DNA of 64,000 bases from WHSW01 sp963846565 (GTDB taxonomy: Bacteria > Actinomycetota > Thermoleophilia > Solirubrobacterales > 70-9): contig CAWJWL010000005.1 of NCBI GenBank assembly GCA_963846565.1, positions 620,001 through 684,000 of the forward strand, written 5' to 3'. The notes beneath the pieces were generated by a model, which saw only the letters and a program-made list of their open reading frames with translations, searched no databases and was not told the origin of the DNA. Below, piece after piece: positions 7,940-15,954 of the stretch. The position numbers and the translations under genes were made by a program. Every line of letters begins with the position of its first letter. Position 1 is the first letter of the stretch.

Positions 7940-9207
7940 CTCCGAAGCCCTGTACCGCCGCGCCGTCGCGCTCCTCCCCGGCGGCGTGAACAGCCCCGTC
8001 CGCGCGATGCGGGCGATCGGGCGCGAGCACCCTGTGTTCGTCGAGCGGGGTGAGGGGTGCGAGCTGGTCGACGTCGACGGCAACCGCTACGTGGATTGGG
8101 TCTGCTCCTGGGGCCCGCTGATCCTCGGCCACGCCCATCCGGGGGTGGTCGCCGCGGTTCGCGACGCCGCTGCGCATGGGACCAGCTTCGGCGCGCCGAC
8201 CGTCGCCGAGGTCGAGCTCGCGACCGAGATCGTCGACCGGGTCGGCTCCGTCGAGATGGTGCGGCTGGTCAACTCCGGGACCGAGGCGACGATGAGCGCG
8301 GTCCGCCTTGCCCGCGCGGCGACCGGGCGCGACAAGGTGCTCAAGTTCGCCGGCGCCTACCACGGCCACGTCGACGGGTTGCTCGCCGAGTCCGGATCGG
8401 GCCTCGCGACCAACGCGATTCCCGCCAGTCCCGGCGTCACCCCGGCGCAGGCGGAGGACACGGTCGTCGTCGGCTGGAACGACCCGGACGCGATCGAGCG
8501 GGCCCTCGCCGAGCACGAGCTTGCGGCGATCCTCGCCGAGCCGATCCCGGCGAACATGGGCATCGTCCCCGCGGCGCCCGGCTTTCTCGAGCTGCTCCGC
8601 GAGGCGGCGACGGCAGGCGGCACGCTCCTGGTCCTCGACGAGGTCATCTCCGGTTTCCGCGTCGCCCGCGGCGGCGCCCAGGAGCTCCTCGACGTCGAAG
8701 CCGACCTGACCGTGATGGGCAAGGTCATCGGCGGCGGTCTCCCGGCGGCCGCATACGGCGGTTCCGCTGAGCTGATGGGGATGGTCGCTCCCGCGGGCGA
8801 GGTGTACCAGGCGGGAACCCTCTCCGGAAACCCGCTCGCAACCGCCGCCGGCCTCGCGACCCTGGCCGAGCTCGATACCGACGCGTACGAGCGGCTTGCC
8901 GCGCTCACCGAGCGGCTCGCCGGCCGGCCTGCGCGCGGCCGCCGGGGAGCGGCCCGTAGAGATCGTCTCCGTGCCCGGGCTCGTGACCCCGTTCTTCAGC
9001 CCCACGCCGGTGCGCGACTTCGCCGGCGCTGCGGCCTGCGACCACGACGCCTACGGCGCCTTCTGCCGCGCCCTGCTCGACCGCGGTGTCTACCCGCCGG
9101 CCTCCCAGTACGAGGCGTGGTTCGTCTCCCTCGCCCACGACGAGGCGGCGATCGACCGGACCTGCGACGCGGCGGCCGAGGCGTTCGCCGCAGCGGATCC
9201 CCTCTAG
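7905..9207 (+). pseudogene. hemL: Glutamate-1-semialdehyde 2,1-aminomutase, frameshifted
   Basis: PLP enzyme that converts glutamate-1-semialdehyde to 5-aminolevulinate, the substrate of HemB. From ATG 7905 (35 bases inside the decarboxylase gene) the product starts with ALLPGGVNSPVRAM and carries LVNSGTEATMSA, AGAYHGHVDG, VLDEVISGFRVARGG and the PLP lysine in MGKVIGGGLP. The frame is lost near 8919-8928 (GCCGGCCGGCC). The C-terminus continues one frame later with GERPVEIVSVPGLVTPFFSP and ends at 9207. Removing one base restores a 433-residue protein, the normal length. Because the gene is needed for haem synthesis, an assembly error is more likely than a true mutation. Confidence 0.9.
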
Positions 9208-9210
9208 CCT
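9205..9210 (+). promoter_or_regulatory. -10-like box TAGCCT upstream of the bc-complex cluster
   Basis: TAGCCT ends seven bases before the GTG at 9218, and its first three bases are the hemL stop codon. It suggests a separate leaderless transcript for the respiratory genes. Confidence 0.5.
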
Positions 9211-9217
9211 GCCCGCC

Positions 9218-9826
9218 GTGTTCGTGCCCTCTGACGCCCTCAGCGAGCTTGCGACGCTGCTTCGCGGCGAGCGCAGCGTGGTCTCGGCCCAACTGGTCGA
9301 GACGGTCGACGCCGAGCCGGTGCTCGGCCTCCTCGCGGCGAGCGGGCCGCGTGCCCACGGTCGGGAGGCCGACTACGCGCTCGTCGTCGAATCGGTTCGC
9401 GAGGGCTACCTCCTCCACTTCGGGTCTCCCCGGCTCCTCTCCGCGGCCGACCGGGACCTCGCGCTGCTCGCCGGTGACTACCTGTACGCCCTCGGTCTCG
9501 AGCGCCTCGCATCGCTCGGCGATCTCGAGGCCGTGCGTGAGCTGTCCGATCTGATCAGCCTGGCCGCTCAGGTTCACGACGGCGCTCGCGTGAACGGAGC
9601 CGCGGAGGAAGCCGCCGCGGCGCTCTGGCTCGCCGCCGCGACGGCCGTCGGCGCCGGGCGCAGCGACGGCTACGACCGCGCAATTGCGTCGCTGCGCGGC
9701 GGCGAGGGCGCCGCCGTCGGAGCGCTGATGGCCGCAGGGCTCGCCGCGGCTGCCGCCGGAGGCTTCGAGGAGGACCTTCGGCGCGCGGCCGAGCGAATAG
9801 ACTTTGCGCCTGAGTTCCCTTCCTGA
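9218..9826 (+). CDS. Conserved hypothetical helical protein, first gene of the bc-complex cluster
   Basis: Protein of 202 residues that I do not recognise as a named family. It is predicted to be almost entirely alpha-helical, rich in Ala, Leu and Glu, with no signal peptide and no membrane segment. The C-terminal half has an Ala-rich stretch (LWLAAATAVGAG ... GALMAAGLAAAAAGGFEEDL) reminiscent of a superhelical or prenyl-synthase-like bundle. The GTG start lies seven bases after a TAGCCT box. The last 23 bases overlap the Rieske gene, so the protein may assist assembly or quinone supply of the cytochrome complex. That role is inferred only from position. Confidence 0.6.
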   Translation: MFVPSDALSELATLLRGERSVVSAQLVETVDAEPVLGLLAASGPRAHGREADYALVVESVREGYLLHFGSPRLLSAADRDLALLAGDYLYALGLERLASLGDLEAVRELSDLISLAAQVHDGARVNGAAEEAAAALWLAAATAVGAGRSDGYDRAIASLRGGEGAAVGALMAAGLAAAAAGGFEEDLRRAAERIDFAPEFPS

Positions 9827-10490
9827 CTTGGCTGACGCGGCGGACAAGAGCATTCCGGACGGCGCCCCCGATAAACCCAAGCCCGCGGGCTGGTACGAGG
9901 GTGAGACGATGACGCGCCGTGCCGTTTTTGCGGTCGGTGGTCAGGCCGCGGGTGCCGCCGCCGCCTCGATCGTCCTGCTCCCCGTGGTCGGCTTCGCCCT
10001 CGCGCCGATCTTCGACGAGCCGGAGGAGCTCTGGGAGGGAGTGGGCTCGCCGGACGAGTTCAGCGATGACACCTACCGCCCCGCCGTGATCACGCAGGTC
10101 CCCGGAATCGGCGACTCCGGGAAGACCACCGTCTACATCCGCCAGGGCAGTGACGTCCTCGACGAGGACCCGGCGGAGTACATCGCGATCTCGACCCGCT
10201 GCGCGCACCTCGGCTGCCCGGTTCGCTTCACGCCGGCCGCCGGAACGTTCATCTGCCCGTGCCACGGCGGCGTCTACGACTTCGAGGGCAAGGTGATCGG
10301 GGGCCCGCCGGTGCGCCCGCTCGACCGCTTCCAGACCCGCATCGTCGGCTCAGAGCTCCAGGTCGGCCCCCGCTACAGCGTCACCTCGCAGCTCGACCCC
10401 GTCCGCGCCCGCGATCCCGGCGAGTTCACCGGTGGGATCTGGGAGTACCTCTATCCACCGCGTCCGACGGTGCCCCCGCCGCCGAGCTAG
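9804..10490 (+). CDS. qcrA: Menaquinol:cytochrome c reductase, Rieske iron-sulfur subunit
   Basis: The 2Fe-2S subunit of the cytochrome bc (b6c-like) complex, 228 residues. The cluster ligands are in CAHLGC (133-138) and CPCHGG (151-156). A single N-terminal membrane helix (about 40-70) is preceded by TRRAVF, a twin-arginine-like sequence, fitting Tat-dependent insertion; tatA and tatC lie 5 kb away. The start is uncertain. TTG at 9804 gives the listed product, but a TAGACT box directly abuts it, and TTG at 9828 would fit a leaderless transcript. The next gene, for cytochrome b, begins six bases after the stop. Confidence 0.93.
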   Translation: MRLSSLPDLADAADKSIPDGAPDKPKPAGWYEGETMTRRAVFAVGGQAAGAAAASIVLLPVVGFALAPIFDEPEELWEGVGSPDEFSDDTYRPAVITQVPGIGDSGKTTVYIRQGSDVLDEDPAEYIAISTRCAHLGCPVRFTPAAGTFICPCHGGVYDFEGKVIGGPPVRPLDRFQTRIVGSELQVGPRYSVTSQLDPVRARDPGEFTGGIWEYLYPPRPTVPPPPS

Positions 10491-10496
10491 CCCGCG

Positions 10497-11342
10497 ATGC
10501 CGAAGCTTCCAATTCCCGCCGCCCTTCGTCGACCCGCCAAGCCCGGCGAGCGCAAGAACGGCGTCGGCGCCAACGGGGCGAACGGCGCCGATGGCGATGC
10601 GCCCAACCCGGTGATCGAGAGGGCGAAGGACGTCCCGATCGACGTCGTCGCGTGGGTCGACGAGCGCACCGGCTCCTCGACGCTGCTCACGGGGATGCTC
10701 CTGCGGAAGGTGCCGAAGGGGACGAACTGGTTCTACACCCTCGGCTCGGCCACCCTCTTCGCGTTCGCGATGCAGGCGGTGACCGGCGTCTTCCTGGCGA
10801 TGTTCTACGTGCCCTCGGCGACAGAGGCCTACGACTCGATCACGAACCTCACCAACGACGTCTTCCTCGGCGAGTTCGTCCGCGGCCTCCACAAGTGGGG
10901 CTCGACGCTGATGATCATCCTGATCTTCCTCCACATGGGGAGGACGTTCTTCTTCGGCGCCTACAAGTACCCGCGCGAGCTGCAGTGGGTGATCGGGGTC
11001 GTGATCCTGATCCTCACCCTGGTCATGGGGCTCACCGGCTATCTGCTGCCGTTCGATCAGCGCTCTTACTGGGCGACGATCGTCGCGATGAACATCACCG
11101 CCTCCGGCCCCGTCGTCGGTCCCTACCTGGCGGACTTCCTGCGCGCGGGCGCCGAGTTCGGCGACACGACGCTGCCGCGCTTCTACGCCGTGCACATGCT
11201 GCTCGTACCGGGGGCGATCATCGCCCTGATCGGTGCGCATCTCTTCCTCGTCGTCCGCCTCGGGACCACGGCGCCGCCGTGGGTCCGCGCCGATCCAAAG
11301 CCGAAGTCGGTGCGTGAGGAGAAAATCGGGGGCTCGCAGTGA
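10497..11342 (+). CDS. qcrB: Menaquinol:cytochrome c reductase, cytochrome b6-like subunit
   Basis: Membrane protein of 281 residues corresponding to the N-terminal, haem-binding half of cytochrome b. After a hydrophilic N-terminus of about 75 residues there are four helices. Haem-ligand histidines are expected in the pairs around HKWGSTLMIILIFLHMGR and YAVHMLLVPGAIIALIGAHLF. The quinol-site sequence GLTGYLLPFDQRSYWA is present. Ending at APPWVRADPK without the C-terminal half, it is a split cytochrome b like that of Bacillus or chloroplast b6, not the long fused QcrB of Streptomyces and Mycobacterium. The stop overlaps the next gene. Confidence 0.92.
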   Translation: MPKLPIPAALRRPAKPGERKNGVGANGANGADGDAPNPVIERAKDVPIDVVAWVDERTGSSTLLTGMLLRKVPKGTNWFYTLGSATLFAFAMQAVTGVFLAMFYVPSATEAYDSITNLTNDVFLGEFVRGLHKWGSTLMIILIFLHMGRTFFFGAYKYPRELQWVIGVVILILTLVMGLTGYLLPFDQRSYWATIVAMNITASGPVVGPYLADFLRAGAEFGDTTLPRFYAVHMLLVPGAIIALIGAHLFLVVRLGTTAPPWVRADPKPKSVREEKIGGSQ

Positions 11343-12079
11343 ACTCCGCCGAGAAGGAGGCCTACCTCCGCGAGTACGACCTGCTGAAGAAGAAGGGCAA
11401 GCCCTTCTTCCCGTACGCGATCGCCAAGGACGCGACGATGATGCTCGTCGTCGCGATCGTGCTCGTCGTGATGTCGCTCGTGCTCGGCGCCGAGCAGGGG
11501 CCGAAGGCGGATCCGACGACGACCACCTACGTGCCGCGGCCCGAGTGGTACTTCTTCTTCCTCTTCGAGCTCCTGCGCGTGATCAAGCCGCCGGAGCTGG
11601 TCCCGATCGCGACGATCGGGATCCCGACCATCTGCATGGTCCTGCTCCTGCTGCTGCCGTTCTACGACCGCAATCCCGAGCGTCGCCCGGAGCGTCGCCC
11701 GGTCGCGACGACCGCGGGGATCCTGACCATCATCGCGATGGCCTACCTGACCTTCCTCGGCGCCTCGGCCGGCTCGCCGACCGAGATCGAGACCGAGGCG
11801 CTCAACATCTCGCCGCAGATCCAAAACGACCCGGTCGCGCTCGAGGAGTTCGAGAAGGGCGCCCAGGTCGCCGCCCAGTCCGGCTGCCTCGCCTGCCACA
11901 AGTTCGGCGAGAACGGCAACGACGGTCCCGGGCCGGAGCTGACCGAGATCGGGGCGAAGCTGCCCGCCGAGGCAATTCGGCGCACGCTCACCAACCCGTC
12001 CGGGATCATGCCCGAGTACGGCAACCTTCCACCGGAGAAGTTCGAGGCGCTGGTCAGCTTCCTCGCCGCGCTGCAATGA
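11339..12079 (+). CDS. qcrC: Subunit IV-cytochrome c fusion of the bc complex
   Basis: Protein of 246 residues that joins two parts. Residues 1-145 are a subunit-IV-like C-terminal half of cytochrome b, with the quinol-site sequence PEWYFF (68-73) and three membrane helices. Residues about 150-246 are a cytochrome c domain with haem motif CLACH (183-187) and probable axial Met in SGIMPEYG. This matches Bacillus-type QcrC and would pass electrons outside the membrane to a terminal oxidase. GTG at 11339 overlaps qcrB by four bases. Actinobacteria such as Mycobacterium instead use a dihaem QcrC, so this layout marks a deep branch. Confidence 0.92.
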   Translation: MNSAEKEAYLREYDLLKKKGKPFFPYAIAKDATMMLVVAIVLVVMSLVLGAEQGPKADPTTTTYVPRPEWYFFFLFELLRVIKPPELVPIATIGIPTICMVLLLLLPFYDRNPERRPERRPVATTAGILTIIAMAYLTFLGASAGSPTEIETEALNISPQIQNDPVALEEFEKGAQVAAQSGCLACHKFGENGNDGPGPELTEIGAKLPAEAIRRTLTNPSGIMPEYGNLPPEKFEALVSFLAALQ

Positions 12080-12116
12080 GTCGCGCGGCCACGCGGCCGG
12101 CATCCTCGAGCGCCCG

Positions 12117-12845
12117 ATGACCGTCGCCGCCGAGACCCAGGCCGAGGACGCGTTCGCGGGCCAGATCCGCGGCATGTTCGACCGCATCGCTGGCGTCTAT
12201 GACCTGATGAACACGGCGATGACCGCCGGCCTCCATCACGGCTGGCGGGAGCGCGCCGGCGACCTCGCCCAGCTCAGTCCCGGCGGCGTTGCCCTCGACG
12301 TCTGCTGCGGCACCGGAGACCTCGCGATCGAACTCGCCGGCCGCGTCGGCCCGCAGGGCGAGGTGATCGGCGCCGACTTCTCGGAGCGGATGCTCGACCT
12401 GGCGCGCGAGAAGGGCGCGGCTCGCGGGGCCCCGGGCCTGCGATTCGAATGGGCGGACGCCCTCAACCTCCCCTACAGCGACCGCAGCTTCGACGCCGTT
12501 ACGGTCGGTTTCGGGGTTCGCAACCTCGCCGACCTCGGAGCCGGGGTCGAGGAGATGACGCGGGTCTTGAGGCCCGGCGGACGACTCGTGATCCTCGAGA
12601 TCACCCAGCCGCAGCGACCGCCGCTGTCGACCTTCTTCTCGCTCTGGTTCGACCGGCTCGTGCCGGCGCTCGGAGTGCTCGCAGGGGATCGTGAGGCCTA
12701 CAGCTACCTGCCGGAGTCGGTGAAGCGCTTCCCGCCCCCGGAGGGGCTCGCCGCGGTGATCAGCGACGCCGGGCTCGAGCAGGTCCGGTACGTGATCCTC
12801 GCCGGCGGCATCATCGCGATCCACTCCGCAACCGCGCCGAGGTAG
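12117..12845 (+). CDS. menG: Demethylmenaquinone methyltransferase
   Basis: SAM-dependent C-methyltransferase (MenG/UbiE family, 242 residues) catalysing the last step of menaquinone synthesis. The SAM site is in LDVCCGTGDLAIELAG, followed by GADFSERML. UbiE signatures are FDRIAGVYDLMNTAMTAG near the start and VTVGFGVRNLAD in the middle. It lies between the menaquinol-oxidising complex and a polyprenyl diphosphate synthase that would make the menaquinone tail, so quinone synthesis and use are clustered. The ATG at 12117 follows 37 bases of spacer. Confidence 0.93.
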   Translation: MTVAAETQAEDAFAGQIRGMFDRIAGVYDLMNTAMTAGLHHGWRERAGDLAQLSPGGVALDVCCGTGDLAIELAGRVGPQGEVIGADFSERMLDLAREKGAARGAPGLRFEWADALNLPYSDRSFDAVTVGFGVRNLADLGAGVEEMTRVLRPGGRLVILEITQPQRPPLSTFFSLWFDRLVPALGVLAGDREAYSYLPESVKRFPPPEGLAAVISDAGLEQVRYVILAGGIIAIHSATAPR

Positions 12846-12851
12846 CTCCCG

Positions 12852-13830
12852 ATGAGCCGCTCGGCCGTCCCGCCCCCGGTGACGCAGGCGATGGACGCCG
12901 CGCAGCTCTGGCTGCCGCGACTGATGGCCGCGGTCGAGGAGCGGCTCACCGAGCTCGTCGCCGGCCACGGCGACCGCCTCGCCGAGGAGGCCGGTGCGAC
13001 GCTCGCGTGCCGGCGGCAAGCGCCTGCGCCCGATGTTGGTGCTGCTCTGCGCCGGGCCGAAGGCGAGCGCCGGGGCGATCCGCGCCGCGACCGCGATCGA
13101 GCTCGTCCACATGGCGACGCTCGTCCACGACGACGTCCTCGACGCGGCCCCGCTTCGCCGTGGCCGGCCGACCGTGGTCGCGCGCGCCGGGCGCGGGATG
13201 GCGACGGCGGTCGGCGACCTGCTCTTCTCTCGCGCCTTTGCCGAGCTGGCGGTGGAGGACGAGGACCGCGAGCGGGTGCGGCTGCTCGCGGGCGCGTCCG
13301 TCGCTCTCGCCCGCGGCGAGCTCGCCCAGCGTCGCGACGCCTTCGACATCTCGATCAGCGCCGAGCGTTACCTGGAGCGCTGCCGGCTGAAGACGGCGAC
13401 CCTGTTCGAGTGCGCCTGCCGGATCGGGGCCGACCCCGGCTCCGACGCGGTGCCGCTGGATTCCTTCGGGCGCGAGATCGGCCTCGCCTTCCAGCTCCTC
13501 GACGATGTCCTGGACGTCGCGGGCCCCCCGCAGCGCACCGGCAAGGCGCGCGGGACGGACCTCCTCGACGGCACGGTCACCCTGCCGCTGATTCTCGCCC
13601 GCGAGCGCGACCCGGCGCTCGCGACGCTCGACCTCGCCGCCCTCGACGCGAGCGGGGCGGAAGCGGTCTGCGACCGGATCGCCGCCACCGGCGTGCTCGA
13701 GCAGGTGCGCGAGGACGCGCGCCAGCGGGTCGCCGAGGCGAAGCGTTCACTGGAGCGGCTCGGCCTCGACACCGAACGGCGCGAGCTGCTCTCGCTGGTC
13801 GCCGACGGGGTCGTCGAGCGCTACGCCTGA
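12852..13830 (+). pseudogene. Polyprenyl diphosphate synthase, frameshifted
   Basis: Long-chain trans-prenyltransferase, probably for the menaquinone side chain. The N-terminus (MSRSAVPPPVTQAM ... EEAGATLA) is in one frame and the rest (AGGKRLRPMLVLL onward) in the next. One extra T at 13008 accounts for the shift, and removing it gives a 325-residue protein. The first Asp-rich motif is VHDDVLD, the second is FQLLDDVLDVAG, and the GGKRLRP lead-in is intact. It follows menG by six bases. The repeating pattern of single extra bases in core genes of this window makes an assembly error likely. Confidence 0.85.
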
Positions 13831-13855
13831 CGGCGGGCGGTTTTCCGTTGCGGCG

Positions 13856-13889
13856 CCGCGGAACCTTCCCCCTTGGGTTGGTTCCGCGG
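13856..13889. terminator. Stem-loop between convergent genes
   Basis: A perfect 10-bp stem, CCGCGGAACC (13856-13865) with GGTTCCGCGG (13880-13889), encloses a 14-base loop that can fold further (CCC/GGG). It sits between the stops of the prenyl synthase and the convergent zinc-ribbon gene. There is no T-tract, as is common in high-GC genomes. Confidence 0.6.
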
Positions 13890-13913
13890 GACCGCGGGAG
13901 GGACGGCGGGAGC

Positions 13914-14309
13914 TCAGAAGTCTTCGGGCAGGACCACGTCCGCCCAGAGCGCGCGGGCGAAGATCTCGAGCTGGTCCTCCATGTTCGCCCGCGAGAGCGC
14001 ATTGAGGTCGCCGAGAAGCTCTTCGGTGGCGCGCTCGAGCTCCTCGTCGAATTCGTCGACGAGGGTCTGGCTGAAGATGCCGCCGCCGCGCCACTCGCAC
14101 TCCGGGCAGCGGAGCGAAACGCTCCAGCGCCCGTCCGGGCACGGGGCCCAGTCGCTCGGGTAGACGAGGGAGGAATCGCAGAGCGGGCAGAGGTTGAGCA
14201 CACATGCCTCTGCCCGCCCCGCCGGCGGTAGTGGGCGGCTGAAGCTCGAGGCGTCGACCCCGAGTCCTCCGAACTTGGCTGTTGGCCGCTGGGACACTTC
14301 TTCCGCCAT
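13914..14309 (-). CDS. Zinc-ribbon protein of unknown function
   Basis: Protein of 131 residues. Two CxxC knuckles, CPLC and CPEC, are separated by about 26 residues with strand-rich sequence (VYPSDWAPCPDGRWSVSLR), which fits a zinc ribbon. The C-terminal half is acidic and helical (FDEELERATEELLGDLN) and ends in VVLPEDF. No membrane segment or signal peptide is visible. It is divergent from the dCTP deaminase gene across a 145-base gap and convergent with the prenyl synthase. I know no function for it. Confidence 0.7.
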   Translation of the reverse strand: MAEEVSQRPTAKFGGLGVDASSFSRPLPPAGRAEACVLNLCPLCDSSLVYPSDWAPCPDGRWSVSLRCPECEWRGGGIFSQTLVDEFDEELERATEELLGDLNALSRANMEDQLEIFARALWADVVLPEDF

Positions 14310-14382
14310 ATCGGCGGCAACCCCAGGGGGCTTTAGGGGTTCGCCCCCAGCTCGACCCGGGGGTGGCCTTCAGGCGCGGGTT

Positions 14383-14401
14383 TGGCCGCAAATAGCGGCC
14401 A
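14383..14401. promoter_or_regulatory. Inverted repeat in the zinc-ribbon/dcd divergent region
   Basis: TGGCCGC-AAATA-GCGGCCA is a perfect 7-5-7 inverted repeat, 54 bases upstream of the dcd start and 74 bases from the divergent start. It could be an operator or a small hairpin. The rest of the 145-base gap is G-rich and holds no gene. Confidence 0.35.
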
Positions 14402-14454
14402 CGCACGGCGCTTCGACCGCCATCGTCCGCCCGGCTGGAGGATGATTCGCTGCC

Positions 14455-15645
14455 ATGACCGGGTCCGATGACGCTGAGAGCGCGCTGAGCACGGAGCAGC
14501 TGACGGCCGGCGACGGGGTGTCGCGGGTCTTCGCCTCCCAGCACCTGCGCGAGGCGATCGAGCGTGAGTGGATCCACTCGGGCGAGTACAAGATCCGCCG
14601 CGAGGCGGTGCAGCCCGCGAGCCTCGACCTGCACCTGGGCGAGTACGCGCTCGCCCTGCGGTGCAGCTTTCTCCCCGACCTCGAGTCGACCGTCGAGGAG
14701 AAGGCCGCCGACCTCGCCTTCGAGCGCATCGACCTGCGCGACGGGGCGACGCTCGAGCGTGACCGCCCGTACCTGATCCCGCTGCGCGAGGAGCTCGCCC
14801 TGCCGCCCGAGGTCCGGGCGCGCACGAACCCGAAGAGCTCCACCGGCCGTCTCGACGTCTTCACCCGGGTGATCACGGACCGAAACCACCGCTTCGACGA
14901 GATCCCGGGCGGCTACCGCGGGAAGCTCTACCTCGAGGTCGTCCCACGCTCCTACGCGATCCGCGTCCGCGCCGGGTTCGCCCTCAACCAGCTCCGCCTC
15001 GCGACCGGCGACGCCCGCGTCGACGACGCCGGCGTTGTCGACCTGCACCAGGAGTTCCCGTTGCTCTACCTCGACTCGCACCCCCTGCGCGCCTCCGAGC
15101 TGCGGATCTCCGACGGCCTCTTCCTCAGCGTCGACCTCGCGGCGGGGCCCGCGGACCGGGTGGTGGGCTACCGCGCGAAGAAGAACAGCCTCCCGATCGA
15201 CCTCGGCGCGATCCGCAGCTACCGCTGGACAGACTTCTGGGAGCCCGTCTATCCCGAGGCCGGCTCGCGGATCGTGCTCGAACCGGAGATCTTCTATCTG
15301 CTGCTCTCGGCGGAGGGGGTCTGCATCCCGCCGAACTACGCGGCCGAGATGATGGCCTACGACCCGACCGCCGGGGAGCTCCGCACGCACTACGCCGGCT
15401 TCTTCGACCCGGGCTTCGGCTACGACCCGGCTGGCGAGCGCCATGGCAGCCGCGCCGCGCTCGAGGTGCGGGCGCGCGACGTCCCCTTCATGGTCGAGCA
15501 CCGCCAGCCGATCTGCAAGCTCGGCTTCGAGCGCCTCGCCGCGACACCGGACGTCATCTACGGCAGCGAGCTCGGTTCCAACTACCAGGGGCAGGTGACG
15601 ATGCTGAGCAAGCACTTCGAGGACCAGACGGCCGGCATCGGTTGA
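14455..15645 (+). CDS. dcd: dCTP deaminase, long two-domain form
   Basis: Converts dCTP to dUTP for thymidylate synthesis. The protein has 396 residues, about twice the 190 of the common trimeric Dcd. It resembles the long 2'-deoxycytidine-5'-triphosphate deaminases, which contain two dUTPase/Dcd-like beta-barrel halves. The first half has PASLDLHLGEYAL and RARTNPKSSTGRLDVFTRVITD, the characteristic nucleotide-binding SSTGR stretch. The second half has EPEIFYLLLSAEGVCIPPNYAAEMMAYD. It lies alone between a divergent zinc-ribbon gene and the tat genes. Confidence 0.82.
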   Translation: MTGSDDAESALSTEQLTAGDGVSRVFASQHLREAIEREWIHSGEYKIRREAVQPASLDLHLGEYALALRCSFLPDLESTVEEKAADLAFERIDLRDGATLERDRPYLIPLREELALPPEVRARTNPKSSTGRLDVFTRVITDRNHRFDEIPGGYRGKLYLEVVPRSYAIRVRAGFALNQLRLATGDARVDDAGVVDLHQEFPLLYLDSHPLRASELRISDGLFLSVDLAAGPADRVVGYRAKKNSLPIDLGAIRSYRWTDFWEPVYPEAGSRIVLEPEIFYLLLSAEGVCIPPNYAAEMMAYDPTAGELRTHYAGFFDPGFGYDPAGERHGSRAALEVRARDVPFMVEHRQPICKLGFERLAATPDVIYGSELGSNYQGQVTMLSKHFEDQTAGIG

Positions 15646-15666
15646 TCCAGACGGCCTCCGTGTGAG

Positions 15667-15672
15667 TACCAT
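15667..15672 (+). promoter_or_regulatory. -10-like box TACCAT for the tatA-tatC genes
   Basis: TACCAT ends eight bases before the tatA ATG, with no Shine-Dalgarno sequence between. Confidence 0.45.
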
Positions 15673-15680
15673 CACTACCG

Positions 15681-15926
15681 ATGGACTTCAGCATTTGGCA
15701 AATCGCGATCGTCCTCGTCATCGCCCTGCTCGTGTTCGGGCCCAAGCGTCTTCCCGAGCTCGGCTCATCGCTGGGCCGCGGGATGCGTGAGTTCAAGGAA
15801 TCGATCACCGGCAAGGACGACGAGGACGACGACCGTGCCGAGCTCGCCGCGGCGAGCGCGCAGCCGCAGCCTGAAGCGGGCGCCGAGCCCGTCGAAGGCG
15901 AAGTCGTAGCCGACAGCCGCAGCTGA
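15681..15926 (+). CDS. tatA: Sec-independent protein translocase TatA
   Basis: Pore-forming subunit of the twin-arginine translocase, 81 residues. One N-terminal membrane helix (IWQIAIVLVIALLVFGPKRLP) with the FGPKRLPELG hinge is followed by an amphipathic helix (LGRGMREFKESI) and an acidic, Ala-rich tail. The Pro-Glu-Leu-Gly hinge is diagnostic. tatC follows after 28 bases; no tatB is visible, so this is probably a minimal TatAC system. Tat substrates in the window may include the Rieske protein and the gluconate-dehydrogenase-like subunit. Confidence 0.94.
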   Translation: MDFSIWQIAIVLVIALLVFGPKRLPELGSSLGRGMREFKESITGKDDEDDDRAELAAASAQPQPEAGAEPVEGEVVADSRS

Positions 15927-15954
15927 GCGTCAGGACGGCTTCCGTGGTGGCACG

